Shown here: piece by piece, positions 32,877 to 41,386 of the stretch
Numbering within the stretch: the stretch's first letter is position 1
Layout: each line of letters starts with the position of its first letter
IMG/VR virus record: IMGVR_UViG_3300007508_000014
Coordinates: 1 to 41,833 of that record
Strand: one strand, 5' to 3'
Source: a virus
Length of the DNA stretch: 41,833 nt
Notes under the pieces: model-generated
Seen by the model: only the letters and a program-made list of their open reading frames with translations
What the model was told of the DNA's origin: nothing
Databases searched by the model: none
Translations under genes and position numbers: made by a program

Positions 32877-32905
32877 TTGACACAAAATTAGATAGGAGAT
32901 ATATT
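32877..32905 (+). promoter_or_regulatory. consensus sigma70-like promoter, near-leaderless
   Basis: TTGACA (32877-32882), 17-base spacer, TATATT (32900-32905), then 6 bases to the ATG at 32912. GGAGA lies within the spacer, so it could serve as ribosome binding site only for read-through transcripts. Confidence 0.7.
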
Positions 32906-32911
32906 AAACTA

Positions 32912-33925
32912 ATGATTACATCATATGAGCTCAGCAATCTGGGTAAAAATATTGCGAAAGACTACGTTTCTAACAATTCTAGTATTACAGAAGGCGTTGT
33001 TAAGGTAGCAAAAGACAGAGGACTTTCTCAACAACAAATTTCTAGGATTACAGAATCAGCAAATAACGAGACTTACCTACAATTAATGAAGACATCATCT
33101 GACAAGTATTTAGATTACCCGGTAGGAAATGCGGACGAAGCATACGAAGCAGTGACTGGTATTACAAAAGAGTCTAGTTTAAAAGCTTCTGCGGACCACT
33201 ACAGCGAGCCAGTACCACTTATCACAGACTTAGAACTATACCCAGGACTGGAAAAAACTGCTGAGTCCGACCCCATTAATCAGGGAGCCTTACGCCAAGA
33301 AGTAGAAAGGCTAAATGGTAATATTTCCTTTTTAAATAATTCTTTATCGGAAGCTTCTCTTAACTTCGAAGAAAGTATAGAGGGATTAAAGAAACAAGCC
33401 GAACAACTGGTATTAGGCGGTACATCTTATAAAGACGTGTCTAACATAATGAAGGTAGCAATGCCGTGGTTAAACAGACCAATTGATATGATCATTAAAG
33501 ATGAGCTGTCCACAAAGATACCGCATGTAGATTTTGAAAAAGACGCTGAGTACACAACTGCTCCCGACACTGATAGTGACATATATAAGCAATCAGAAGA
33601 AGTGTTAGAAAACTTTAAAAAATTTGCGAGCATAAGTGGCACTGTGTCCCATTTTCAAGATAAATGTGAAGAAATTATACAGGATAGTACACAGAAAAGT
33701 TTAACAAAAGAAGCTACCTGGGTCCCTACAACCTTTGTAGGTAAACTAGGTAAGGAGCTCATAAACTTTGCAAAAAATCATAAAGTATTGGCTACTTTAG
33801 GGGTTGCAGCGCCAGTAGCGTTCGCAGCAGGAAAGGAAGCCGGCAAACAGGAGCAAAAAGTACTTTTAAATAAAGCTATTGCTGAACTAGCAATACCTAA
33901 AACTAGACGGAGAGTTTTACCATAA
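32912..33925 (+). CDS. probable head-associated structural protein (337 aa)
   Basis: Lies between TerL and the protease. Contains LEKTAESD (about 113-120), a KTA-E site like those in the scaffold proteins, then a coiled coil (EVERLNGNISFLNNSL). The C-terminus has an Ala/Val/Gly hydrophobic segment (VLATLGVAAPVAFAAG) and a basic tail. It is too short and lacks the look of a portal. Its TAA overlaps the next ATG. Confidence 0.6.
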   Translation: MITSYELSNLGKNIAKDYVSNNSSITEGVVKVAKDRGLSQQQISRITESANNETYLQLMKTSSDKYLDYPVGNADEAYEAVTGITKESSLKASADHYSEPVPLITDLELYPGLEKTAESDPINQGALRQEVERLNGNISFLNNSLSEASLNFEESIEGLKKQAEQLVLGGTSYKDVSNIMKVAMPWLNRPIDMIIKDELSTKIPHVDFEKDAEYTTAPDTDSDIYKQSEEVLENFKKFASISGTVSHFQDKCEEIIQDSTQKSLTKEATWVPTTFVGKLGKELINFAKNHKVLATLGVAAPVAFAAGKEAGKQEQKVLLNKAIAELAIPKTRRRVLP

Positions 33926-34380
33926 TGAAGAAAACATCATCAATAGATTCTAAAACAATTGCGGCGTTAATTGGCGTATCAGCAGCTGCAGGAGTAGTTA
34001 CTAATATAGTTGGGATTATAATAAAAAAATTACAGGATATGCATGTAAAACATCAAAGCGCAGAATACTATAAAAAAATGCTTGAGGCACATCCTAAGTT
34101 AAAAAAAGAAGACCCAGAGGTTGTAGCTAAATACTGGGCGTCTTTGTACCACTTTTCCCCCTTTATGGCGCAAGATCCTTTGTCAGCAGGGGCATACATT
34201 AGACAATCTCTTGACAGAGGTTTAGAAGATTTAGGCGGTCCAGGCCATGACACTGTAAATGTATTAGCTGATATTAATAGGAAAATGGTAGGACCAGGAA
34301 ATGCTCAAGGACATGATACTGTCCAAGGCGTGCTTCACAATGAAATTGGTAATCAACTGGTAACGGGCGTCACCTCTTAG
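33925..34380 (+). CDS. membrane-associated protein of the head module (151 aa)
   Basis: Starts MKKTSSIDSKTIAAL (KTS near the N-terminus). One hydrophobic helix (about 13-34, AALIGVSAAAGVVTNIVGI). A helical charged domain follows, with a Gly-rich C-terminus (GGPGHDTVNVLADINRKM, with GHDTV repeated). Ends TAG. Confidence 0.55.
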   Translation: MKKTSSIDSKTIAALIGVSAAAGVVTNIVGIIIKKLQDMHVKHQSAEYYKKMLEAHPKLKKEDPEVVAKYWASLYHFSPFMAQDPLSAGAYIRQSLDRGLEDLGGPGHDTVNVLADINRKMVGPGNAQGHDTVQGVLHNEIGNQLVTGVTS

Positions 34381-34393
34381 TACAAACTTTTAC

Positions 34394-36166
34394 ATGGATA
34401 AAATTATAGAATTTGAATATGGCGATAACTCGTCAGAAGTATTTACTTTAGTAGATTCTTCTCATATGAATAAAACTGCTGAGTACTCACCAGAATTACA
34501 AGAGTATATTAAAGCACTAGATTCAAAGGAAGGAAAACTTTATGCGCTCGTTAATGCGCTATCTGCTGGAGAATACTTTGGAAGTAATCGTAATGGAGAC
34601 TATTTTCCAGAAGGAGTTCTAAAAAAATATCACAAAACATTTGAGGCTTTAGGGCATGTTTACAAATACCATGTAAATAAAGACCCAAAGAAGTCAATGG
34701 GAAAGGTAGTCTTCTCCCACTATAATCCAAGGATGAAGAGAGTCGAACTAATTCTTGAATTGGATAACGAAAAAGCCAGCCCTGTCGTAAAGAAGTTAGA
34801 GGGTGGCGAATTACCGAGTGTCAGTATGGGATGTAGAGTCCCTTACGACTGCTGCTCTGTATGCGGAAACAAGGCAAAAACTTTAAAGCAATACTGTGAT
34901 CATTTAAAGTACAGGATGAACGAAGTATTACCAAGCGGGCAAAAAATCTACGCTATAAATACTATGCCCAAGTTTTTTGATTTAAGTGTAGTAACAATCC
35001 CTGCGGATAGGACTGCTGGATTTCTTACGAAGGTAGCAAGTGTCGAAGAAACGAGAGTAGTGCCTAGCGCAGAAAGAGCTGAAATGCTAAAGAAAGAAGG
35101 AAATATGGTTAATACAGCTGAATTAGAGAATACTGCAACTATAAAAAAAGAAGTGTCTGCTGAGATAAAAAATATCGAGTCAGACCCTAAACTTTTAATT
35201 TATAATTCGCAGCCTCGATTCGACAAAGAAAAACTTGAGAAGTTATCAAGTTACCCATTGAACGATGTGCTCTCCACCTTCCTCGGACTTAGGATTATTC
35301 CTAAAAAAGAGGATTTTCAAAAACTAGCACTGTACTCTCTTGGAAAAAAGGACTTAGCTGATAAATTAGAGAAGGAAGGAATATGCTTTGACATCCCTAG
35401 CGATACAGAAGCTACAGTTCCGGACGACTTGTCTTTAGATAATTTTAGTGAGAAAATAGCAGGGTTGTTAGAAGAAGATGTACCGTATATGTCCATGACA
35501 AAGCAGTTAGTAACCGCTAGAGTATTAACTAAGCTTGCGCAAGGAACAGATAGTAATTTTAATGCGTTCTCTAAGTACCCAGGTGCTGAGAGAGGGCATG
35601 ATAGAAGTTTGTTAGCAAAGCTTCTTTTTTCTCAGAAAGAAGAACCTAAGTTAACCCCACATAAAAATCCTATAATCCCTATGGGAATATTAGGAGGATT
35701 ATATATGGGATACTTGAAGATAGCTGGTCAGTTTGCTATGAGCCCATCCAAAAGCGGCTTTAAAGCATTCCTGACTACGCACCCTTGGTTAATGCCATTA
35801 ATGGTAGGAGCCGGAGCACTGGGTACGATAGCATTTCAAGATCACTTGTTTACTAAAACAGCTGGGAGTGTTTCTAAATTCTTAGAGCTTTCGTTGTTTT
35901 CTGTTCCAGCATCGTATACATATTCTTTCATGCAAGAAAATAAAGCTAGGAAAGGGGTTCCTATTTCCGAGTTTCAAAATTTTGTAAAAAAACATCCATT
36001 TCTATCTGCAATGGCGGCAACGTCTGGTGGAGTATGGGGATCAAATAAGCTTTCTAAGTCTTTTTCTAAGACTGCAGAAGCTGTTTATGCCCTTAATTCC
36101 GGGGACTTAAATGCTGTGTATAGGGACTTAATAATGAGTAGTATTAATAATAAAGTGGAGGAGTAA
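34394..36166 (+). CDS. prohead (head maturation) protease with membrane-like C-terminal extension
   Basis: 590 aa. The N-terminal about 215 residues have the phage head-protease pattern: YFGSNRNGDYFPEG, His93 in YKYHVNKDP, a Ser nucleophile candidate in LPSVSMGCRVP (142/144), a zinc-knuckle-like CCSVCGNK...YCDH (153-170), and KFFDLSVVTIPADRTAGF. A long acidic linker and a C-terminal part with two or three hydrophobic segments (MGILGGLYMGYLKIAG; LMPLMVGAGALGTIAF) follow, unusual for the family. KTA motifs occur at residues 27-29 and near the C-terminus (FTKTAGS, FSKTAEA), possible autoprocessing sites. Expected to cleave scaffold and capsid proteins. Confidence 0.8.
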   Translation: MDKIIEFEYGDNSSEVFTLVDSSHMNKTAEYSPELQEYIKALDSKEGKLYALVNALSAGEYFGSNRNGDYFPEGVLKKYHKTFEALGHVYKYHVNKDPKKSMGKVVFSHYNPRMKRVELILELDNEKASPVVKKLEGGELPSVSMGCRVPYDCCSVCGNKAKTLKQYCDHLKYRMNEVLPSGQKIYAINTMPKFFDLSVVTIPADRTAGFLTKVASVEETRVVPSAERAEMLKKEGNMVNTAELENTATIKKEVSAEIKNIESDPKLLIYNSQPRFDKEKLEKLSSYPLNDVLSTFLGLRIIPKKEDFQKLALYSLGKKDLADKLEKEGICFDIPSDTEATVPDDLSLDNFSEKIAGLLEEDVPYMSMTKQLVTARVLTKLAQGTDSNFNAFSKYPGAERGHDRSLLAKLLFSQKEEPKLTPHKNPIIPMGILGGLYMGYLKIAGQFAMSPSKSGFKAFLTTHPWLMPLMVGAGALGTIAFQDHLFTKTAGSVSKFLELSLFSVPASYTYSFMQENKARKGVPISEFQNFVKKHPFLSAMAATSGGVWGSNKLSKSFSKTAEAVYALNSGDLNAVYRDLIMSSINNKVEE

Positions 36167-36170
36167 ATCA

Positions 36171-36401
36171 ATGGGTTTAAATATTGACGAAATTCTCGCT
36201 TCTTTAGAACAGGAAAAAACGGCGGAAGAAGTTTTCGCTGAAAAACTAGAGGAAGGATCTGATAAGGAAGAAGCTACTGAAGAAGTTACTAAGGAAGCGG
36301 AAGCTACTGAAGAAGCTACTGAAGAAGTTGTCGAATCGGAAAAATTAGCTGGAGCAGACTTAATAATACATAATTTGTATAATAAATATTCAGGAGAGTA
36401 A
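36171..36401 (+). CDS. small acidic scaffold-like protein (76 aa)
   Basis: Glu/Ala/Thr repeats (EATEEVTKEAEATEEATEE) between an EKTAEEVF motif (residues 15-22) and a C-terminal SEKLAGADLI. Composition, size and position between protease and capsid fit a prohead core/scaffold component. Both KTA and KLA motifs are present. Confidence 0.65.
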   Translation: MGLNIDEILASLEQEKTAEEVFAEKLEEGSDKEEATEEVTKEAEATEEATEEVVESEKLAGADLIIHNLYNKYSGE

Positions 36402-36406
36402 TTAAA

Positions 36407-36721
36407 ATGGCAAATCTATTAGAAGTATATGATAACATGGTAAAGACAGCAGAAGAAGTTGCAGTTGAAGAGCAAGCAGTAGCTGTTGACCAAGAAAAAA
36501 TCGAAGTTTTAACTAAGTACGCTGAAGCAGCAGACTCACTTTTAAGTGAAGAGTACGGCGATGATTATGAAGAAGCTGATGTTGAAAAATTAGCTGAAAT
36601 GATGATTGACTACGACTTGGAGCAAGAAGAAGCTATGAATAAAGTAGCTGAGTACCATCAAGCTGGCCAGATCATGGCTCGTGGTTTCATTGCTGAAGTA
36701 AACGCAGTAGAAAATAACTAG
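36407..36721 (+). CDS. acidic helical scaffold-like protein (104 aa)
   Basis: MANLLEVYDNMVKTAEEVAV opens with a KTAEE site (residues 13-17). The rest is Glu-rich helix (LTKYAEAADSLL; AEMMIDYDLEQEEAMNK). TAG stop. Likely prohead scaffold or core together with its neighbours. Confidence 0.65.
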   Translation: MANLLEVYDNMVKTAEEVAVEEQAVAVDQEKIEVLTKYAEAADSLLSEEYGDDYEEADVEKLAEMMIDYDLEQEEAMNKVAEYHQAGQIMARGFIAEVNAVENN

Positions 36722-36730
36722 AAGTAGTTA

Positions 36731-37048
36731 GTGAAAGACACTCTTCAAAAACAGGCGGCGCAAGCCATAAAACAACTACAAGGAGAATTAGGTGATATTA
36801 CCGACGAGTTTGCCTTGTACAAAACTGCGCATGACTTGACTTTAAAGCTGTATAAGCTTGGAGCTTTGTCTGCGGAAGATATAAACCTAGTTTTTGAAGA
36901 CTATCGTCATAAGACTTATGACGAACTTACTGTTATTGAAAAAGCAGCAGAACTAAATAAAGAAGGTTTATCCTTTGGAACTCTTAGTACTGGCTTTCAA
37001 GATGATGGTACGATAGACCCTTTAACAAGAATGTTGTTAGAGGATTAA
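36731..37048 (+). CDS. head-module helical protein (105 aa)
   Basis: GTG start. KQAAQAIKQLQGELGD near the N-terminus and ALYKTAHDL (about 28-36), another KTA site. Helical, acidic C-terminus. Probably a scaffold/head component. Confidence 0.6.
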   Translation: MKDTLQKQAAQAIKQLQGELGDITDEFALYKTAHDLTLKLYKLGALSAEDINLVFEDYRHKTYDELTVIEKAAELNKEGLSFGTLSTGFQDDGTIDPLTRMLLED

Positions 37049-37077
37049 TAAGATAAATAATACGGAGGATTTTAAAA

Positions 37078-37512
37078 ATGCTTAAAATTTTAAGTAGCTT
37101 AAATCTATTGAACCGAATTGATGTTGAAAGTGCATTCTCGTCTTCTGACGCGGCTGTTACTGGAACATGGGCTGCATATGATGCGACAGGAAAATTAGAT
37201 TTTCCGACTGCAGGTGCTAAGGCTTATGTAATTTGGTCTGAAAATCGTGGCACTACTGCTGCGGGATTTAGCCCCGACATCGATGCCACCGGAAACCTTA
37301 CGATTTTGATGGGACAGCTTCATGCTGTAACTGACCAAGTTGCAGCTTCTGGTATTTCTGCAGGTGACGCCCTTTCGGTCGGTACTGACGGAAAATTGGC
37401 AGCAGCATCAGGTTCTGATATTGTGGTTGGTTATGCAACACAAGTAGATATGGACGGCGTAGAGTACTACGGGTCTACATTTAATAACTGTATTGAGTTT
37501 ACAACGGTTTAA
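37078..37512 (+). CDS. capsid decoration-like protein (144 aa)
   Basis: CGGAGG ahead of the ATG. Ser/Ala/Gly/Thr-rich beta composition with AAYDATGKLDFPTAGAKAYV and ISAGDALSVGTDGKL, as in small head-decoration proteins encoded just upstream of the major capsid protein. It lacks KTA motifs. The assignment rests on composition and position. Confidence 0.65.
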   Translation: MLKILSSLNLLNRIDVESAFSSSDAAVTGTWAAYDATGKLDFPTAGAKAYVIWSENRGTTAAGFSPDIDATGNLTILMGQLHAVTDQVAASGISAGDALSVGTDGKLAAASGSDIVVGYATQVDMDGVEYYGSTFNNCIEFTTV

Positions 37513-37527
37513 CGGAGGAATTAGATA

Positions 37528-38448
37528 ATGGATAATGTTTCAGCACAAACAATAAATGAGCTGTTTATTCAGAAGTTGAACTCCCCTGAAGGACTTGAAA
37601 AAGTAGCTCAGGAAGGTTCTGCTTTTATTAGACAGAAGCTTCGCGAAGTTTCATTCGCACGTAAGATCATTCAACCACAGTATGTTACTAAGGTTGATTT
37701 ACAACGATCAGTTAACCACGATGGATTAGTTAAAATCGTAGATATTGAGCCAGACTCAAAAGCTATGACTGTTAACTTCCGCGGTAACCCAACGACTAAC
37801 TACGTAATGGGCGAACGCTATGAAATTCCTTTCTACATGGTATCTAGTGAAGATTTCCAGAAGACAGAAGAAGAATTATTAGCTTATGATATGCCACTTA
37901 CTGAAGTTATCGAACGTAACTCTGTACTTGATATTCAACGTACAGAAGACGAGTCGTTCTTAAAGACAGTTGATTCTGCAATGGAATCTTCTAAAGCTTT
38001 TAATGCAACATTTGCTTCAGACGGGACAATCAAGAAATTAGACATGAAAACATTGTTTGATCATCTTGATGGCGATGAGTTGCGTGCAGAGGTCTTGTTA
38101 ATGGATTCAACTATGTATAACCGTTTATTTTTATATGCGGCTACTACAGCAGGCGATGCCATTGGTTCAGAGACTCATGTTAATGGTTATACATATGCTA
38201 CGTTCTTAGGACGTAGACTTGTGGTTTCTAACAAAGTTAAGGATCAAGCAGGTTCAGATTTCTTAAATAACAAAATTTATGCTTTTACTGCTCAAGATTT
38301 CTTGGGACAGTTCTGTGTATTAAATGATACTAAATTCTGGATCGAAAAGAAAAAGAATATCATTTCTTGGGCAGCTTATGAAAGCATTGGTATTGGTATT
38401 GGAAATTCCCGTGCTATGGCAAGAATGACATTTACTGGAACTGACTAA
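37528..38448 (+). CDS. major capsid protein (HK97-fold)
   Basis: 306 aa, CGGAGG ribosome binding site. The N-terminal 33 residues are helical and contain GLEKVAQEGSAF, a KVA-x-E motif plausibly cleaved by the prohead protease. Then come the N-arm/E-loop style VDIEPDSKAMTVNFRG, a P-domain helix (LAYDMPLTEVIERN...) and A-domain strands ending WAAYESIGIGIGNSRAMARM. Position after scaffold genes and a strong terminator right after it fit high-level expression. Confidence 0.85.
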   Translation: MDNVSAQTINELFIQKLNSPEGLEKVAQEGSAFIRQKLREVSFARKIIQPQYVTKVDLQRSVNHDGLVKIVDIEPDSKAMTVNFRGNPTTNYVMGERYEIPFYMVSSEDFQKTEEELLAYDMPLTEVIERNSVLDIQRTEDESFLKTVDSAMESSKAFNATFASDGTIKKLDMKTLFDHLDGDELRAEVLLMDSTMYNRLFLYAATTAGDAIGSETHVNGYTYATFLGRRLVVSNKVKDQAGSDFLNNKIYAFTAQDFLGQFCVLNDTKFWIEKKKNIISWAAYESIGIGIGNSRAMARMTFTGTD

Positions 38449-38481
38449 TAGTTAGTAAAAGTAATAGTTTTTTATAGAAGA

Positions 38482-38511
38482 GAGGCCGGCATTGTTCGGC
38501 CTTTCTTTTTT
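38482..38511 (+). terminator. intrinsic terminator after the major capsid gene
   Basis: AGGCCG/CGGCCT stem (38483-38488, 38497-38502), 8-base loop, followed by TTCTTTTTT. Confidence 0.9.
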
Positions 38512-38521
38512 ATAAATAGGG

Positions 38522-38550
38522 TTGACATTTTTTTACCTTAAGGTTATATT
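38522..38550 (+). promoter_or_regulatory. consensus sigma70-like promoter for the fibre module
   Basis: TTGACA (38522-38527), 17-base spacer, TATATT (38545-38550), 18 bases before the ATG at 38569, with AAAGGAAA as ribosome binding site. Confidence 0.8.
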
Positions 38551-38568
38551 AAAAAGGAAACTTACATT

Positions 38569-38847
38569 ATGTTGGTACTAACAAAAATATTTAAAGATTA
38601 CATAAAAGATTTAGGAGAAGACCCTCAGGTATATCCTCTAACTGACGTAGGAGGGTGGGGAAGTTTATCTACCTTTGATTCGGATTTTGCGGATCTTACT
38701 TTTAACGACGTATTTTTACATATTAAAACTATGGAAAAAAATCTTTTAAATGTGACCAGTACCACAAAGTCTAAGTTAACTCTGAATACTTTAAATAAGT
38801 CATCGACTACGGTAGACTCTAAACTTAGGACTATAAATTTAAAATAA
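38569..38847 (+). CDS. hypothetical protein of the appendage module (92 aa)
   Basis: First gene after the capsid terminator. Mixed composition, ending in Ser/Thr/Leu repeats (TKSKLTLNTLNKSSTTVDSKL). No motif. Probably a small virion or chaperone protein of the fibre operon. Confidence 0.6.
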   Translation: MLVLTKIFKDYIKDLGEDPQVYPLTDVGGWGSLSTFDSDFADLTFNDVFLHIKTMEKNLLNVTSTTKSKLTLNTLNKSSTTVDSKLRTINLK

Positions 38848-38860
38848 CAAGGCGGACAGC

Positions 38861-39199
38861 ATGACTGATACCTTCACACTGAAAAGACACGACACACGCC
38901 CCCATCTAGATGTTAACTTGCAAGAAGGCGGGGAATATATTGACCTTACGGCTACATCTGGAGTTACCTTTACTATGATCGATGCTGATGATAAAACTAT
39001 AAAAGTAAATGCATCGTCCTGCTCTATAGTAGACGCAGAGACTGGGGCAGTAAGATACAGCTGGGTGCCAGCTGACACAGATACTGCGGGAGTTTACTTG
39101 GGAGAATTTCAAGTTACATACTCTAACGGAGATAAAATGACTGTACCTGTATCCGAGGTACTAGTTGTAGTAATTTTAGAAGACTACGATAATGCCTAA
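38861..39199 (+). CDS. BppU N-terminal-like (Ig-like) baseplate/fibre protein
   Basis: 112 aa matching the style of BppU/DUF2479 N-terminal domains: FTLKRHDTRPHLDVNL, ATSGVTFTMID, DAETGAVRYSWVPADTDTAGVYLGEFQVTY cut into strands, and a terminal MTVPVSEVL. Such beta-sandwich modules anchor receptor-binding proteins to baseplates. Stand-alone here. Confidence 0.75.
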   Translation: MTDTFTLKRHDTRPHLDVNLQEGGEYIDLTATSGVTFTMIDADDKTIKVNASSCSIVDAETGAVRYSWVPADTDTAGVYLGEFQVTYSNGDKMTVPVSEVLVVVILEDYDNA

Positions 39200-39207
39200 A
39201 TAGACTG

Positions 39208-39615
39208 ATGCCTGAAGTAATACAGACCGTCCCCGCAACATCTACTTTTGCCAACGGTAGGCAAACTTGGAATAGTAATGATACTATACTTCAGTCCAGG
39301 ATAGATGAGATTGAGACAGAAAATGCTCAGTATTACGAAAGATTTAGTGGGAGCGATAAAGAAAATATAACTTTAGGATCAAAATTTATAGTGTCTTTAG
39401 GGACAGGTGAATCAATGAGGAACGGCTCAGTCACGGTATTAATAAATGGTGTTTACTACTTATCTAATACAGACCAAACTAATACTCAAATAAGCTCCGA
39501 TTTTCATATAGGAGATACATACATTGTTATACACGACCTTAGCAATGGGGGGAGTATAAACATAGAAAATAACGATATGATAGGAATATACTATCAAAAG
39601 GTAACAGCACAATAA
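39208..39615 (+). CDS. probable fibre/appendage protein (135 aa)
   Basis: Short helical segment (LQSRIDEIETENAQYYERF) followed by beta-strand-rich sequence (GSVTVLINGVYYL, SSDFHIGDTYIVI). Typical of a short trimeric fibre or collar. Ends TAA before CGGAGG of the next gene. Confidence 0.6.
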   Translation: MPEVIQTVPATSTFANGRQTWNSNDTILQSRIDEIETENAQYYERFSGSDKENITLGSKFIVSLGTGESMRNGSVTVLINGVYYLSNTDQTNTQISSDFHIGDTYIVIHDLSNGGSINIENNDMIGIYYQKVTAQ

Positions 39616-39629
39616 CGGAGGATTGATAA

Positions 39630-41024
39630 ATGCCAATTATAGATTTAACAAGACAAACTAACCTTACAGTAAATGACGGGAGCGAATTAGCTATAAACGG
39701 CTCAATAGATATTGTACAGGATGGTTTACAAATAGCAAACACTGCTGTGACCACGACTGCAGCTGAATTAAACATATTAGATGGAGCAACACTTAGTACT
39801 ACAGAGTTAAACTATGTAGACGGCGTTACTTCTTCTATACAAACACAGCTGACCAACATCGTGGATGGGACAACTGATTTTACAGGTAACATTGATATAG
39901 GAAGTACTGGGTCACCTAAAAATTTAAAAATTTGGGGTGACTTAGAGGTAGTAGGTTCTGGAGTTTCTTTTGATGTGAGCCAAGTTCAAGCTGAAGATCC
40001 CATCATGCAATTAAACTACATTAGCGGAGCAGCTCAAACTGCATCTGATGGTGGTATACAGGTTGGAAGATCCACAGGAGATGATGCCCAGTTAATATGA
40101 GATGAATCAGCAAGTAGGTGGATATTTGGAGACGTAGGGTCTAGTCAAAACATAGTAGGGCCTAGTACAACCGATACTTTAACTAATAAGACTATAGATA
40201 CTGACAATAATACTATTACAATCGGTGCTATGACTAACCAGAATAAAGTTTCTACTAACTCGGCAGTAAATACAGCTTTTAATGCATTAGACACCGCATG
40301 GCAAGATTTAGGAACAGCTGGAGTGGATACTAAAGGTGCGCATATGATAGGTATTCATGACACTAACGCTCGTATTACAGCTACGACGGTAGAAGGTGCT
40401 TTAGATGAAAATAGGAGCGCAATCGATACTCTAGAAGCTACGTCTTGGACAGCCACAGCAGGAAATGGTTTAACAGGGACAGCATCGGGAAGTATTGGAG
40501 GAGCTGTATCTTTTTCATTTGCAGTACCGGACGGGACTTACACAACGGTAGGGGCTGATAGCTTTGATGTAGATACTACAGCTTTATATGCTAATTTAGA
40601 CGATCAAGCCTTAACTTGGGCGTCAGCACAAACTTTTAATGCAGGAGCAGTAGTTCCAACAGGACAAGATATAACTTTAACAGACCAGCCTTCAGCCAAC
40701 ACTGATGCAGTAAATAAAGTTTATGTTGACACTCAAACTCCTAATCAATGGTTTGCAGCTTTAGCTAATACATCAGGTTCTTATAGCTCATCAAGTGAGG
40801 CTATTTTTACAGGTAAGCAAGTAGATTCATCATTTCATTCTGCTGGAACAGCATCTGATTTAAACCAGTGGTTAGTCTTTGTGAACGGCCAACTTTTAGA
40901 GAAAGAGGCTATCACCAGTATTGTAAATGTGTCAACTGATATAGTAGTCACAGTAAATACAACTAATCTTGGATACTCATTAGCATCTGGAGATGAAATT
41001 TCACTTTGGGGACCAGTAAGTTAA
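39630..41024 (+). CDS. tail fibre-like protein, in-frame UGA
   Basis: 464 aa with TGA at 40098-40100 as residue 157. The context DDAQLI-W-DESASRWIFGD matches a common motif in phage appendage proteins where Trp is usual. Repeats such as TTAAELNILDGATLSTTELNYVDGV (in two halves) and NLKIWGDLEVVGS are typical of marine/gut phage fibre stalks. C-terminal QWLVFVNGQLL and SGDEISLWG resemble tail-fibre ends. Under the standard code it splits into 156- and 264-aa pieces. Confidence 0.8.
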
Positions 41025-41043
41025 TAACAAACCAAATTAAGTA

Positions 41044-41385
41044 ATGAAAACACCGACATCAATTTTAACTGCTAGGCAAGAAGGACTTTCTAAACAAAGA
41101 GAGCTTGTCCAGCAGTTAGAATCAAACAAAGTATCAGCACAAGTGCAGGTTGCAAAACTTGAAAATACTATTGCAAAGGAGTCTGCTAAACTAGAAGAAA
41201 TGAAGGATTCTTTATCTTTTATTAATGGGTTACTCTCGTCTTTAAATGAGACTTACGATGCAGATATAGAAGCTGCAAAGCAAGAAGGGTTTGAACAAGG
41301 ATATATTACTCACAAAAAAGAATCTAAAAATCCAAAGAAACCACTGCCTAAAAAAGACGCATCTCGAAAAAAGAGGATAAAGTAA
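41044..41385 (+). CDS. coiled-coil protein with Lys-rich tail (113 aa)
   Basis: A long heptad region (QEGLSKQRELVQQLESNKVS, then QVAKLENTIAKESAKLEEMK), then a basic Lys/Pro tail. Between two fibre genes; may be an assembly chaperone or trimerisation partner of the fibres. Confidence 0.6.
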   Translation: MKTPTSILTARQEGLSKQRELVQQLESNKVSAQVQVAKLENTIAKESAKLEEMKDSLSFINGLLSSLNETYDADIEAAKQEGFEQGYITHKKESKNPKKPLPKKDASRKKRIK

Positions 41386-41386
41386 A

